A program made the translations under genes and the position numbers. From contig JAJBTZ010000056.1 in NCBI GenBank assembly GCA_020860605.1, forward strand, positions 1-33,076: 33,076 bases of DNA, given 5' to 3'. Below the pieces are notes generated by a model. That model was not told the DNA's origin and ran no database searches. It saw only the letters and a program-made list of their open reading frames with translations. Of this stretch, positions 1-7,955 are shown in pieces; the stretch's first letter is position 1, and every line of letters begins with the position of its first letter. The DNA is from Ruminococcus sp. (GTDB lineage Bacteria; Bacillota; Clostridia; Oscillospirales; Ruminococcaceae).

Positions 1-80
1 TGGGGGAGCTGGCAGCTGCGAAGCAGCTGACTGAGAGGGCGCGAGCCCCGAAGGGGCGAGCGGTCGCCCGCAGGGCGACA
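1..80 (+). repeat. Dispersed hairpin repeat, copy 1 (cut by window edge)
   Basis: The right half of a GC-rich hairpin (GGGGGAGC) is followed by a stem CAGCTGC-gaa-GCAGCTG, the tail ACTGAGAGGG, a stem GCCCC-gaa-GGGGC and a stem GTCGCCC-gca-GGGCGAC. The same order (GC-rich hairpin, GAA-loop hairpin, TGAGAGG tail, optional extra hairpins) recurs near 4747, 9905, 11954, 12074 and 14312. No coding potential is apparent. Confidence 0.8.
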
Positions 81-108
81 TGAATTTCGCTGAGCCTATC
101 CTCGAGTC

Positions 109-135
109 AAAAAAAGCCTCCCCCGAAGGGGGAGG
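109..135 (-). terminator. Intrinsic terminator after rlmH
   Basis: Read on the minus strand, an 8-bp stem CCTCCCCC-ttc-GGGGGAGG is followed by C and seven T (109-115 are A on the plus strand). It lies about 80 nt after the rlmH stop and ends the murA-walJ-rlmH block. Confidence 0.85.
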
Positions 136-138
136 GGG

Positions 139-213
139 ACCGCCACGCGAAGCGTGGTGGTGGAGGGATGGAATTTCGGCGAAGCCGAAATTCCGCAGTT
201 GCGAAGCAACTGC
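139..213. repeat. Row of three GAA-loop hairpins after rlmH
   Basis: Three hairpins with 8-11 bp stems and a 3-nt GAA loop lie close together: 139-161 (stem ACCGCCACGC with one wobble), 170-194 (stem GGAATTTCGGC, perfect) and 195-213 (stem GCAGTTGC, perfect, directly abutting the previous one). The rlmH stop codon follows at 217-219. Together with the terminator at 109-135 this makes the rlmH 3' UTR a chain of four hairpins. The core GCGAAGC seen in two of them (143-161 and 195-213) is known as an unusually stable DNA mini-hairpin. Confidence 0.75.
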
Positions 214-216
214 TCT

Positions 217-699
217 CTACTTATGGTACTTCACCCCACCATTAATCGTCATCGCCCTATAAACCTGCTCACTAAGCACAACCCTCGCCAGCTGATGTGG
301 AAGCGTCATCCTTGACATCGAAATTCTCAGTTTGCAGGATTTTTTGACGGCGTCAGAAAGGCCGTAGGAGCTGCCGATGAAGAAGTTGATGGTCGAATAG
401 CCGTTGACGCCGGCAGCGTCAATCTCGCCTGCAAGCTCCTCGCTCGAGACGAGCTTGCCCTCGACACACATAGCGATGTTAAAGGCTCCCTTCTTCTCGA
501 GATATGGCTGCATCAGCTTCGCCTCATTCTCGAGTCCCGAGAAAATCTCGGCATCAGATGGATTCTCGCTGAGCCTTGATTCCGCCAGCTCCACTATCTC
601 AAATCTCGCGAAGCGAGAAATTCTTTTGGAGTACTCGGTGACCGCCTCCCGCCAGTAGCTCTCCTTGAGCTTCCCAACGGCAATAACCGCAATGTTCAT
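217..699 (-). CDS. rlmH: RlmH, 23S rRNA pseudouridine-1915 N3-methyltransferase
   Basis: A 160-aa SPOUT-class methyltransferase, the normal length of the family. RlmH methylates pseudouridine 1915 in helix 69 of 23S rRNA on the assembled 70S ribosome. The knot region carries FFIGSSYGLSD (about 106-116), and the C-terminus ends in the family's hallmark YHK. The ATG overlaps the TGA of the upstream walJ-like gene by one base (TGATG at 701-697), which suggests translational coupling. The pairing of a WalJ-type hydrolase with rlmH resembles the yycJ...rlmH neighbourhood in Firmicutes. Within the coding region, 603-617 forms a GAA-loop hairpin (TCTCGC-gaa-GCGAGA) like those found downstream. The function is confident. 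Confidence 0.97.
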   Translation of the reverse strand: MNIAVIAVGKLKESYWREAVTEYSKRISRFARFEIVELAESRLSENPSDAEIFSGLENEAKLMQPYLEKKGAFNIAMCVEGKLVSSEELAGEIDAAGVNGYSTINFFIGSSYGLSDAVKKSCKLRISMSRMTLPHQLARVVLSEQVYRAMTINGGVKYHK

Positions 700-1484
700 C
701 AGAAGGTCACCGCCATTCCGCTGGTCTCGATGGGCGCTATGTACAAAAGATAATCCCGGTTCCTTTGGAACTCGTCCCCGAGCTCTCTTGAGAGCGTGTT
801 TTCGGCAATCTGCGGAGTGTTGTTCTCACGGCTTAAGTGCCCCAAAATTATCTTCGTGAGCCCATTTTCGATGAGCCGATGGAGCTCCTTCGCCGAAGCG
901 CTGTTCGAAAGATGCCCGTCAGGCGAGGCAATTCTCTGCTTCAGATGGTAGGGGTAGGGCCCATTTCGAAGCATATTCTCATCGTAGTTCGATTCTAAGA
1001 AAACGAGATCCGCAAGCCTTAAGTTCTCGTCAACCTCTTTCGTGACATGCCCAAGGTCGGTGCAATAGACACAGGTCTTGCCGTCGGGCATCTCAATGCG
1101 ATACCCAACGCTCTCGATGGCGTCGTGAGGCGTTTTGAAGGAGGTGATGGCGAAATCCCCGATGACAATCTCCTCGCCGACCTCCTGCTGGCAGCAGTTC
1201 CGGCAGAGATATCCGCCGTCGATAAGCCACCTCATCGTCTTCGCCGAGGCATAGACGGGGATGTCGTAGCGCTTGTTGAAGACCTTCAAGGCCCCAATGT
1301 GGTCGGTGTGGTCGTGTGTTATGAAAACTGCCTTTATCGCCTCGATCGGGATGTCGTTCTGAAGTAAAGCCTGGCCGAGCCTGCGGCAATTGAGCCCAGC
1401 ATCGATGAGAATTCCTTCGCTTGGATTTCCAATAAAACAGGAATTCCCAGAGCTCGACGAAAACAGCGGATAAATTCTTGACAA
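699..1484 (-). CDS. walJ: MBL-fold metallo-hydrolase, WalJ/YycJ-like
   Basis: A metallo-beta-lactamase-fold protein of 261 aa. The N-terminus SRIYPLFSSSSGNS and the metal motif THDHTDH (HxHxDH) are typical of the WalJ (YycJ) family, a putative exonuclease linked to cell-wall and DNA-replication coordination in Firmicutes. I chose a TTG start at 1484: AAAGGA lies nine bases upstream, and the protein then begins exactly where the family does. A longer reading frame runs upstream to 1706, but it overlaps murA and its extra 74 residues look like shadow sequence. The gene sits downstream of murA and is translationally coupled to rlmH. The exact substrate is unknown. Confidence 0.9.
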   Translation of the reverse strand: MSRIYPLFSSSSGNSCFIGNPSEGILIDAGLNCRRLGQALLQNDIPIEAIKAVFITHDHTDHIGALKVFNKRYDIPVYASAKTMRWLIDGGYLCRNCCQQEVGEEIVIGDFAITSFKTPHDAIESVGYRIEMPDGKTCVYCTDLGHVTKEVDENLRLADLVFLESNYDENMLRNGPYPYHLKQRIASPDGHLSNSASAKELHRLIENGLTKIILGHLSRENNTPQIAENTLSRELGDEFQRNRDYLLYIAPIETSGMAVTF

Positions 1485-1523
1485 CTTGACACGTCCTTTA
1501 TAAAAATTTCGGGCATAGAAAAC

Positions 1524-1556
1524 CCTGCGTAAATCCCACAAGAGGAGATACGCAGG
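1524..1556 (-). terminator. Hairpin between murA and the walJ-like gene
   Basis: Perfect 8-bp arms CCTGCGTA/TACGCAGG with a 17-nt loop are followed on the minus strand by GTTTTCT. It may be a weak terminator or attenuator after murA. The loop is pyrimidine-rich in the transcribed strand (TCTCCTCT). Confidence 0.5.
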
Positions 1557-1587
1557 AGCTATTTTCTTGGTGAATGATCGCGTATGA

Positions 1588-2874
1588 TCAGCCGGTTTTC
1601 TTGACGGCTTCATACTCCCTGACTCTGACAATGTCAGCGCCCAAGCCCATAAGCTTGTCCTCGATGTTCTCATATCCACGTTCGATGTGGTAGATATTCT
1701 CGACAACAGTCGTCCCGCTCGCCATCAGTCCAGCGATGACGAGAGCAATGCCGGCTCTTAAGTCAGTCGCCCTGACAGCAGCTCCCGTGAGCTCAGGAAC
1801 GCCCTGAATGACGGCAGTTGTGCCCTCGACGGTGATATCGGCACCCATTCTTCTCAGCTCATTGGCGTATCTGAAGCGGTTGTCGAAGATGTCGTCTGTA
1901 ACAACGCTTGTCCCTTCGGCAATCGTAAGAAGTGTTGAGAACTGTGGCTGCATATCGGTCGGGAAACCAGGGTGGGGGAGAGTCTTTAAGGTCGTCTTGA
2001 GCAGCGGACCGTCGACATAAACATGAACACATTCGTCATATTCTTCAACCGTCGCGCCAACCTTGCGAAGCTTTGCCGTGATAGACTCAAGATGCTTCGG
2101 GATTACGTTCTTTACCCAGACGTCGCCCTTCGTAGCAGCAGCTGCAACCATATAGGTTCCAGCCTCAATCTGGTCGGGAATGACAGAATAGGTGATGCCC
2201 TTCAGGTAGTCAACACCACGAATCTTGATAACGTCGGTGCCGGCACCCATGATGTCAGCTCCCATCGAGTTGAGGAAGTTGGCAAGGTCGACAATATGAG
2301 GCTCCTTGTTGGCATTTTCGATAACCGTCAAGCCTTTAGCCTTTACAGCAGCACAGATGGCGTTGATGGTGCCTCCGACGGTGTGCTTGTCGAAGAAAAT
2401 CTGGCTTCCGATGAGCTCTTTCGCTCTTAAGTGAACGATTCCGCCTTCGAGGGAATATTCAGCTCCCAAGGCGTTGAAGGCCTTGATATGCTGGTCGATC
2501 GGCCTGTCACCCAGGTCGCATCCGCCAGGAAGCGGAACATCCGCCTTCTTGAAGCGTCCGAGAAGGGTCCCCATAAAGTAGCTCGAAGCCCTTATCGAGC
2601 GGGCAAGCTCATAGGGGACAACCGGGTCGGAAATCCCTCTTGTGTCTATACGAATTGTACTTTTGTCTATAATTTTGATACTTGCGCCCATCTCATAGAG
2701 GATTTTGACGCAGATTCCGATGTCTCCGATTTCTGGGACATTCTCGAGTGTTACTGGCTCGTCACACAAAATTGTGGCAGCAACAATGGCTACGGCTGCA
2801 TTCTTAGCGCCGCTGATATAGACGTCGCCCTTGAGGGGCTTTCCGCCGTTGATGACTAATTTTTCCTGATCCAT
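1588..2874 (-). CDS. murA: UDP-N-acetylglucosamine 1-carboxyvinyltransferase (MurA)
   Basis: MurA transfers enolpyruvate from phosphoenolpyruvate to UDP-GlcNAc, the first committed step of peptidoglycan synthesis in the cytoplasm. At 428 aa it is a full-length EPT-family protein. SGAKNAA (21-27) supplies the conserved lysine, and GGCDLGDRPIDQH (117-129) holds Cys119, the PEP-reacting and fosfomycin-target cysteine, so the usual fosfomycin-sensitive chemistry is expected. AGGAG precedes the ATG, and a sigma-A-like promoter lies at 2969-2997. Firmicutes often carry two MurA paralogues; which one this is cannot be told from the sequence. Confidence 0.97.
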   Translation of the reverse strand: MDQEKLVINGGKPLKGDVYISGAKNAAVAIVAATILCDEPVTLENVPEIGDIGICVKILYEMGASIKIIDKSTIRIDTRGISDPVVPYELARSIRASSYFMGTLLGRFKKADVPLPGGCDLGDRPIDQHIKAFNALGAEYSLEGGIVHLRAKELIGSQIFFDKHTVGGTINAICAAVKAKGLTVIENANKEPHIVDLANFLNSMGADIMGAGTDVIKIRGVDYLKGITYSVIPDQIEAGTYMVAAAATKGDVWVKNVIPKHLESITAKLRKVGATVEEYDECVHVYVDGPLLKTTLKTLPHPGFPTDMQPQFSTLLTIAEGTSVVTDDIFDNRFRYANELRRMGADITVEGTTAVIQGVPELTGAAVRATDLRAGIALVIAGLMASGTTVVENIYHIERGYENIEDKLMGLGADIVRVREYEAVKKTG

Positions 2875-2968
2875 ATATGTTATCTCCTAAGAGTAAATAG
2901 CAAAATTTTAATTTTAATGTACAGACATGCCCTCACTGTTGAAAAACATGCCTCTTTCAATCCATATT

Positions 2969-2997
2969 ATTGTATCACACTTGGCGAGAAATTACAA
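2969..2997 (-). promoter_or_regulatory. Predicted sigma-A promoter of murA
   Basis: On the minus strand, TTGTAA (2997-2992), a 17-nt spacer and TACAAT (2974-2969). It is the best match upstream of murA, about 95 nt from the start codon. Confidence 0.6.
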
Positions 2998-3026
2998 TTA
3001 CAATTTTGTTACAATTTTGTCCCGAA

Positions 3027-3045
3027 TTTGTGCATGTTGCACAAA
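3027..3045. promoter_or_regulatory. Palindrome in the murA/FGGY-kinase divergent region
   Basis: A perfect inverted repeat TTTGTGCA-tgt-TGCACAAA lies between the two divergent promoters, about 30 bp upstream of the kinase -35 box. It could be an operator for a dimeric repressor or activator of the sugar kinase. No regulator gene lies next to it. Confidence 0.45.
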
Positions 3046-3075
3046 CTGAAATCTTCGAAAGTTTTCTCTTCACGA

Positions 3076-3104
3076 TTGACAATTGTCGCATTTACGGGTA
3101 TAAT
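3076..3104 (+). promoter_or_regulatory. Sigma-A promoter of the FGGY kinase
   Basis: Consensus TTGACA (3076-3081), 17-nt spacer, TATAAT (3099-3104). The start codon is 33 nt downstream of the -10 box. Confidence 0.85.
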
Positions 3105-3137
3105 TAAAGGTAACATTTTACTTTGGAGGACTATACA

Positions 3138-4727
3138 ATGACAACTGCAATAGATCAGAAGAAAACTTTTTTAGGAATAGAATTCGGCTCAACCCGAATC
3201 AAGGCCATCCTTACAGGCTGTAACGGCGAAGTCCTTGCCAGCGGTGCTCACGACTGGGAAAACCGCCTCGAGAACGGCATCTGGACCTATTCGCTTGACG
3301 ACATCCACACAGGCCTTCAGGACTGCTACGCCTCACTCGAGAGCGATTTTGAGTCGAAGTACGGCGAGCCCCTCACAACGATGGGAGCAATGGGCTTCAG
3401 CGCGATGATGCATGGCTATATGGCCTTCGATAAGGCTGGAAACCTCCTCGTTCCCTTCAGAACCTGGCGAAACACCATTACCGAGCAAGCAGCAAGTGAG
3501 CTCTCAGAGCTCTTCCAGTTCAACATCCCCCAGCGCTGGTCGATAGCCCACCTCTATCAGGCGATCTTAAACGGCGAAGAGCATGTCAAGGACATCTCCT
3601 ACGTCCTCACCCTCGCTGGCTACATCCATTATATGCTGACAGGAAACCGCGTCTTAGGAGTAGGCGAGGCCTCTGGAATGTTCCCGATCGACAGTGAAAC
3701 CGGCAAGTTCGATGCTGGAATGGTCGCGAAGTTCGACGAGCTCGTCAAGCCGAAGGGCTACCCCTGGACTCTTTCCGAGATTTTCCCTGACATTCTCAAT
3801 GCGGGAGAAGATGCAGGCTACCTCACCCCTGAGGGAGCGAAGTTCTTAGACCCCACCGGCAAGCTCCAGCCTGGAATCCCGCTCTGCCCTCCCGAAGGCG
3901 ACGCCGGAACCGGCATGGCAGCGACAAACAGCGTCAGAGTAAAGACTGGCAACGTCTCAGCCGGAACCTCAGTATTCGCGATGGTCGTCCTTGACAAGCC
4001 CCTCTCGAAGTACTATCCCGAGATCGACATGGTCACCACTCCCGACGGCAAGCCAGTCGCGATGGTTCACTGCAACAACTGCTCGTCCGACCTCGACGCC
4101 TGGATGAAGATTTTCATGGAATTCGCGACACTTTCTGGCCATCCGATGAGAAAGCCCGACCTCTATGACCTCTTGCTCACTCACGCGATGACAGGCGACC
4201 CCGATTGCGGAGGCGTCTGCTCCTGCAACTACTTCTCTGGCGAGAGCATCACAAAGCTTGACGAGGGCAGACCTCTCCTCGTAAGAGTTCCCGACGGCAA
4301 CTTCACCCTCGCTAATCTCATTAGAAACAATCTGTTTTCAGCTTTGGCAACTCTGAAAATGGGTCTTGATATCTTGGCAGCTGAAAAAGTCGAAATCGAC
4401 CGAATCACCGGCCACGGTGGCTACTTCAAGACAAAAGGCGTTGGCCAGAAGCTTCTTGCAGCTGCCATGAACACCCCAGTTTCCGTCATGGAAACCGCTG
4501 GTGAAGGCGGAGCATGGGGAATGGCTCTCCTGGCCCAGTACATGGCCCTAAAGTCCGAAGGCCAAACCCTTGCCGATTATCTCGAGGGTAACATCTTCTG
4601 TGGCGACAACATGACTTCGACAACCGAAGCTCCTGCTGAAAGCGACATCGAAGGCTTCAACGCTTATATGAAGCGTTATGAAAATATGCTCCCCGCTGAA
4701 AGGGCAGCAGTAGAAAGTTATAAGTGA
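3138..4727 (+). CDS. FGGY-family carbohydrate kinase
   Basis: A 529-aa sugar kinase of the FGGY family, which phosphorylates sugars such as xylulose, ribulose or gluconate with ATP. The N-terminal phosphate-binding motif is GIEFGSTR (13-20), GDAGTG lies in the middle, and the C-terminal domain has [18 protein letters not shown] sits 7 nt before the ATG; the start 15 nt further upstream lies inside this ribosome site and is rejected. Homologues of this length occur in arabinose/ribulose gene clusters of gut bacteria, so ribulokinase or xylulokinase activity is possible, but no isomerase or epimerase is adjacent and the substrate is not assigned. It has its own strong promoter and a possible palindromic operator. 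Confidence 0.88.
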   Translation: MTTAIDQKKTFLGIEFGSTRIKAILTGCNGEVLASGAHDWENRLENGIWTYSLDDIHTGLQDCYASLESDFESKYGEPLTTMGAMGFSAMMHGYMAFDKAGNLLVPFRTWRNTITEQAASELSELFQFNIPQRWSIAHLYQAILNGEEHVKDISYVLTLAGYIHYMLTGNRVLGVGEASGMFPIDSETGKFDAGMVAKFDELVKPKGYPWTLSEIFPDILNAGEDAGYLTPEGAKFLDPTGKLQPGIPLCPPEGDAGTGMAATNSVRVKTGNVSAGTSVFAMVVLDKPLSKYYPEIDMVTTPDGKPVAMVHCNNCSSDLDAWMKIFMEFATLSGHPMRKPDLYDLLLTHAMTGDPDCGGVCSCNYFSGESITKLDEGRPLLVRVPDGNFTLANLIRNNLFSALATLKMGLDILAAEKVEIDRITGHGGYFKTKGVGQKLLAAAMNTPVSVMETAGEGGAWGMALLAQYMALKSEGQTLADYLEGNIFCGDNMTSTTEAPAESDIEGFNAYMKRYENMLPAERAAVESYK

Positions 4728-4746
4728 ATAATAGAAGCTCTTGCCT

Positions 4747-4802
4747 GGCTCTCCCTTTGGGAATGAGCGCAGAAGTTCGCATGCGAACTTCGACTGAGAG
4801 GG
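4747..4802 (+). repeat. Dispersed hairpin repeat, copy 2
   Basis: First hairpin GCTCTCCC-ttt-GGGA(at)GAGC (4748-4768), then a perfect 20-bp palindrome GAAGTTCGCATGCGAACTTC (4772-4791), then ACTGAGAGGG. It differs in sequence from the other copies but has the same layout. It lies in the leader of the next gene, whose ribosome site begins about 7 nt after it. Confidence 0.75.
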
Positions 4803-4820
4803 CTCACGAAAGGAGTTACA

Positions 4821-6407
4821 ATGAAAAACAAATGGCTGTTTTACGCCACGGCGTTCTTCTCAGGACTGTCGGTAATGGCGATAGAACTTGGAGCGCAGAG
4901 GCTCCTGGCACCCTATTTCTCATCGAGCCAGATAGTCTGGACGATAGTCATCGGAACGATAATGATCGCGATGGCGATAGGAAACGTCTTAGGCGGAAAG
5001 ATGGCGGACAAGCACAACAACCCCGACTATCTTTTCGGCTGGCTTTTCGGAGCGGCCACCTGGACGATGCTCATTCCGCTTGTCGGCAAGTTTATCATCG
5101 CTGGAGTAGCGCTGGTACTCGCAATGTTTGTGACGACGAACTACCTAATCGTGGCAGCCTTCGTCTCCTGCATAATCGTCTTCGTTTTCCCGCTTCTGGT
5201 TCTCGGAATGGTAACTCCTAACCTCGTCAAGTACGCAACCTCGAGCCTCGAAGAAAGCGGAAGAACTGTTGGACGTATTGAAGCCTGCAACACAATCGGC
5301 TCGATAATCGGCACATTCCTGCCGACCTTCGTCACAATCCCGAACATCGGCACTTCAATGACCTTTGTCCTCTTCGCGAGCATTCTTTACATCGTCTGCA
5401 TCGTCTACTGGATCATGAAAAAGAAGCGCTTCGTCGGAAAAGGCGTTGCGATGGTCGTTGTGTTCGCTTTAGGAATCCTTTCGAACAACATCGGCGTCGC
5501 CTTCTGGGAGACAGACATCCTCTACGAGGGCGAATCAATTTATAACTATTTAAGAGTTGAGGAGGACGAGGACTCGATTTATCTGTCGACAAACGTCCTC
5601 TTCGGCGTTCAGTCGGTCAAGATGAAGGAGCCCGGCCTGACTGGCATGTACTATGACTACGCTCTCGCTGCTCCCATAATGGCAGGAGCTGCCGAGGATG
5701 ACAGCGTTTCTGTCCTTATTTTAGGACTCGGAACTGGCACATTCGCGACACAGTGTGAGGACTACTTCGGAATCACCGACATCGACGGAGTCGAAATCGA
5801 CCAGAAGATTATCGACCTGGCCTACGAATATTTCGACCTCTCCGACTGCGTCACAACCTACACCCAGGACGGCAGAGCCTACATCAATCTCACCGATAAG
5901 ACCTATGACGTAATAATGGTCGACGCCTATCAGGACATCACAATCCCGTTCCAGATGTCGAGCGTCGAGTTTTTTGAAGAAGTCTCCGACCACCTCAACG
6001 ACGGCGGAGTCATGGTCGTCAACATGAATATGTATTCAACAAGCGACGAAGACAGCATCAATGACTACCTCTGCGGAACGATAAAGTCAGTCTTCGATAG
6101 CGTCTATACCGTCGCAACAAGTGGCTCAAACCTCGTCCTCTACGCCTCCAATAGCTACGACTGTTACGACCAACTTGGCGCAAACCTCGACTCCCTCGAC
6201 GGCACCGTCGAAACTTTCATGACCCGAGTCTATAATCGAATGACTGAGGTAGAGGAGAGCGACCTAATCCTCACCGACGACAAAGCCCCCGTCGAACTCT
6301 TAGGAATGCGCGTCCTCGACGAAATGATCTCAAGTGAACTCGAATACCTCAAAAACATGATGAGTAGTATGAGCATAGGGGAGTTGTATCAGTATTTGGT
6401 GGCATAA
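4821..6407 (+). CDS. Membrane-anchored spermidine-synthase-like methyltransferase-fold protein
   Basis: A 528-aa two-part protein. Residues 1 to about 225 hold roughly seven hydrophobic helices; the rest is a spermine/spermidine-synthase-type Rossmann domain. The cofactor loop is LGLGTGTF (301-308), followed by GVEID (323-327), DGR (350-352) and VDAY (367-370), whose Asp is the proton-abstracting residue in spermidine synthases. The transporter-like half with a SpeE-like half is a known but functionally unclear family ('fused MFS/spermidine synthase'). Neither S-adenosylmethionine decarboxylase nor putrescine genes are nearby, so polyamine synthesis is only a possibility. AAAGGAG precedes the ATG. 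The gene sits after the FGGY kinase and a dispersed repeat; no promoter is visible in the 93-nt gap. Confidence 0.85.
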   Translation: MKNKWLFYATAFFSGLSVMAIELGAQRLLAPYFSSSQIVWTIVIGTIMIAMAIGNVLGGKMADKHNNPDYLFGWLFGAATWTMLIPLVGKFIIAGVALVLAMFVTTNYLIVAAFVSCIIVFVFPLLVLGMVTPNLVKYATSSLEESGRTVGRIEACNTIGSIIGTFLPTFVTIPNIGTSMTFVLFASILYIVCIVYWIMKKKRFVGKGVAMVVVFALGILSNNIGVAFWETDILYEGESIYNYLRVEEDEDSIYLSTNVLFGVQSVKMKEPGLTGMYYDYALAAPIMAGAAEDDSVSVLILGLGTGTFATQCEDYFGITDIDGVEIDQKIIDLAYEYFDLSDCVTTYTQDGRAYINLTDKTYDVIMVDAYQDITIPFQMSSVEFFEEVSDHLNDGGVMVVNMNMYSTSDEDSINDYLCGTIKSVFDSVYTVATSGSNLVLYASNSYDCYDQLGANLDSLDGTVETFMTRVYNRMTEVEESDLILTDDKAPVELLGMRVLDEMISSELEYLKNMMSSMSIGELYQYLVA

Positions 6408-6456
6408 TGAAAAGTTACGACATGTGAACAGAATCATCTGGACATATGGAAATCAA

Positions 6457-6484
6457 AACCGCCTCGAAGTAAATCGAGGCGGTT
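6457..6484. terminator. Bidirectional terminator, left flank of the toxin-antitoxin pair
   Basis: Perfect 11-bp arms AACCGCCTCGA and TCGAGGCGGTT. T-rich tracts follow on the plus strand (TTAATTTAATTTTT) and on the minus strand (TTTTGATTT). It ends the spermidine-synthase-like gene from one side and the AbiEii-like gene from the other. The core CCGCCTCGA/TCGAGGCGG is repeated at 7920-7942. Confidence 0.85.
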
Positions 6485-6487
6485 AAT

Positions 6488-7195
6488 TTAATTTTTAGGG
6501 AGAATATCCTTGATGTAGTTTTTCACATCCGAATAAACTTCGCTAAATTGTGGTTTATTGACATCACCAGTAAGTCTGAATTTATCGTAGGCATGTTTCA
6601 GATCGTTTTGCCTGTTAAGAAATCCGTCAAACGAACCAAGTTCCCTGTTATTGTTGTCTAGAATTCTCATAATTTCTGACTTGTCAAAATCAAAGGCTTT
6701 TGAGAGATAGTAGAGATCAATTACGTCCTTGATTCTGTAAAAAATCCTGTCTGTAGATATTGCAGAAACCTTGTCTGCTATCATCTGTGACGGTGAAACG
6801 CCACGAAAGTGGAAGCCTTCAATTTCATATATCTTTGTCGATGAAACGGGGCGATTGACGTCTATGTCCATTGAAAACAGCACCTTGCCAGAGCTATCCG
6901 ATAATTCGAAGCCAGCAGAACATCTTTCACCATACATTCTGTACAAGCTGACTTGTAAATCGATATTGCTCCTGTCAAGAGCCTTCTGCAACGAACCCGT
7001 CATCTGCTCTGCAGTTGGATAATTATCCGAGTACCAGTTGGCATCGATATCAACCGTATGTCTGATTTCTTCGTTGTAACCAGCTTCAAGAAGACATGCT
7101 TTCAGCACCATTGATCCCTTAAAATCAATCGGAATCCCACTGTCATAAATCGCCTTCATAACCTGATACATCAGCTTTTCCTCAGTAGTAATCAT
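6488..7195 (-). CDS. Nucleotidyltransferase of the AbiEii/AbiGii toxin family
   Basis: A 235-aa protein of the AbiEii/DUF1814 nucleotidyltransferase group. KGSMVLKA (about 25-32) followed by VDIDANW (48-54) gives the GS...DxD active site of this fold, and ADKVSAIS...RIKDVIDLYYLS is the family's C-terminal helix signature. AbiEii proteins are toxins of type IV toxin-antitoxin or phage-abortive systems that modify RNA with nucleotides. The gene starts 8 nt after the stop of the HTH gene, with AGGTG as ribosome site, so the two are co-transcribed. All key residues are present. The toxin role is inferred from the family and the pairing. Confidence 0.85.
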   Translation of the reverse strand: MITTEEKLMYQVMKAIYDSGIPIDFKGSMVLKACLLEAGYNEEIRHTVDIDANWYSDNYPTAEQMTGSLQKALDRSNIDLQVSLYRMYGERCSAGFELSDSSGKVLFSMDIDVNRPVSSTKIYEIEGFHFRGVSPSQMIADKVSAISTDRIFYRIKDVIDLYYLSKAFDFDKSEIMRILDNNNRELGSFDGFLNRQNDLKHAYDKFRLTGDVNKPQFSEVYSDVKNYIKDILPKN

Positions 7196-7203
7196 AACAT
7201 CAC

Positions 7204-7854
7204 CTAACTTCCGTAATATTCCACCGCCACCTCAGTCAGCCTTTCAAAGCTTTCCTGATACTCTGGCGCTACCGACAATCCTTCGAAGCTGTCGCCGTTT
7301 TCGTAGTAATAACGGCTCAGGGCCTCTATAGTTCCTTGCATGTCTAAAATAGGCTCATTTGCAATTGCATCGGCGATAGTTCTGTTAAAATCTGTGTACT
7401 TAAGGCCATCCTTTTCCTTGATATTGTAAGAGCTGACGCTGTTTCCGAGCAAAACAACTCCGTTAAATCGTGAAGCTTCGTCGCTTCCATAACCACAAAC
7501 GAGAAACTCATCACTTCTTCCACCAAAGCTGCCCTGGCACATCAGAGCTTCATCCAGAGCGAATACAAACGGCTCTCCAATGCAGTCCTGAACAGCCTTG
7601 AGCCACGAAATCGCCCCGACATAGCCACTCCTCTTGGGAAGGTCTTGTTTTTGAGGATCATAATCAGGAAGCCTCACTGTCCTTCTGTTGACAATATCCG
7701 ACCTATATCTGCTCTCCAGAAGCTCCACTATATACTCAGGTGGCTTCCTTGAACCAGTTTCCCAATTCTGAATGGTCCTGAAGGGAATGTTATATCTCGC
7801 TGCAAACTCACTTTGAGTGTCGCCTAAGTTAGTTCTCATTTCACGGATCGTCAT
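7204..7854 (-). CDS. XRE-type HTH protein, putative antitoxin/autoregulator
   Basis: A 216-aa protein. Residues 1 to about 50 are a Cro/C1-type helix-turn-helix (TQSEFAARYNIPFRTIQNWE is the core). The remaining roughly 165 residues I do not recognise; they are acidic and end in AVEYYGS. I chose the ATG at 7854 because AGAGGTG lies 6 nt upstream; the frame extends to 7959, but that part covers the promoter and a terminator. It precedes the AbiEii-type gene in a two-gene operon, the usual place of an antitoxin. It is not an AbiEi-type winged-helix antitoxin, so the pair is a variant arrangement. Autoregulation is likely because the promoter spacer contains the short palindrome AATGcactCATT. Confidence 0.75.
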   Translation of the reverse strand: MTIREMRTNLGDTQSEFAARYNIPFRTIQNWETGSRKPPEYIVELLESRYRSDIVNRRTVRLPDYDPQKQDLPKRSGYVGAISWLKAVQDCIGEPFVFALDEALMCQGSFGGRSDEFLVCGYGSDEASRFNGVVLLGNSVSSYNIKEKDGLKYTDFNRTIADAIANEPILDMQGTIEALSRYYYENGDSFEGLSVAPEYQESFERLTEVAVEYYGS

Positions 7855-7873
7855 CTTCATCACCTCTATAACA

Positions 7874-7902
7874 ATAATACACCCAATGAGTGCATTTGTC
7901 AA
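7874..7902 (-). promoter_or_regulatory. Promoter of the toxin-antitoxin operon
   Basis: Minus strand: TTGACA (7902-7897), 17-nt spacer, TATTAT (7879-7874). The spacer starts with AATGcactCATT, a small palindrome that could bind the XRE protein. Confidence 0.8.
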
Positions 7903-7910
7903 GGCTTGCC

Positions 7911-7951
7911 AAAATAAAACCGCCTCGAATAATTCGAGGCGGCATTTTTTT
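7911..7951. terminator. Bidirectional terminator, right flank of the toxin-antitoxin pair
   Basis: Perfect 10-bp stem CCGCCTCGAA-taa-TTCGAGGCGG (7920-7942), with seven T on the plus side (7945-7951) and TTTTATTTT on the minus side. It ends the diacylglycerol-kinase-family gene. Nine base pairs of the stem are identical to the terminator at 6457-6484. Confidence 0.88.
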
Positions 7952-7955
7952 GCAA

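Noticed and set aside
80-262. 60-aa plus-strand frame over the hairpin chain
   Set aside because: It runs through hairpins and the rlmH end, with no ribosome site or family similarity.
1485-1706. 74-residue N-terminal extension of the WalJ-like protein
   Set aside because: It overlaps murA, has no family similarity, and a TTG start with AAAGGA fits the family N-terminus.
3123-3137. Earlier start for the FGGY kinase
   Set aside because: It lies within the Shine-Dalgarno sequence of the ATG at 3138.
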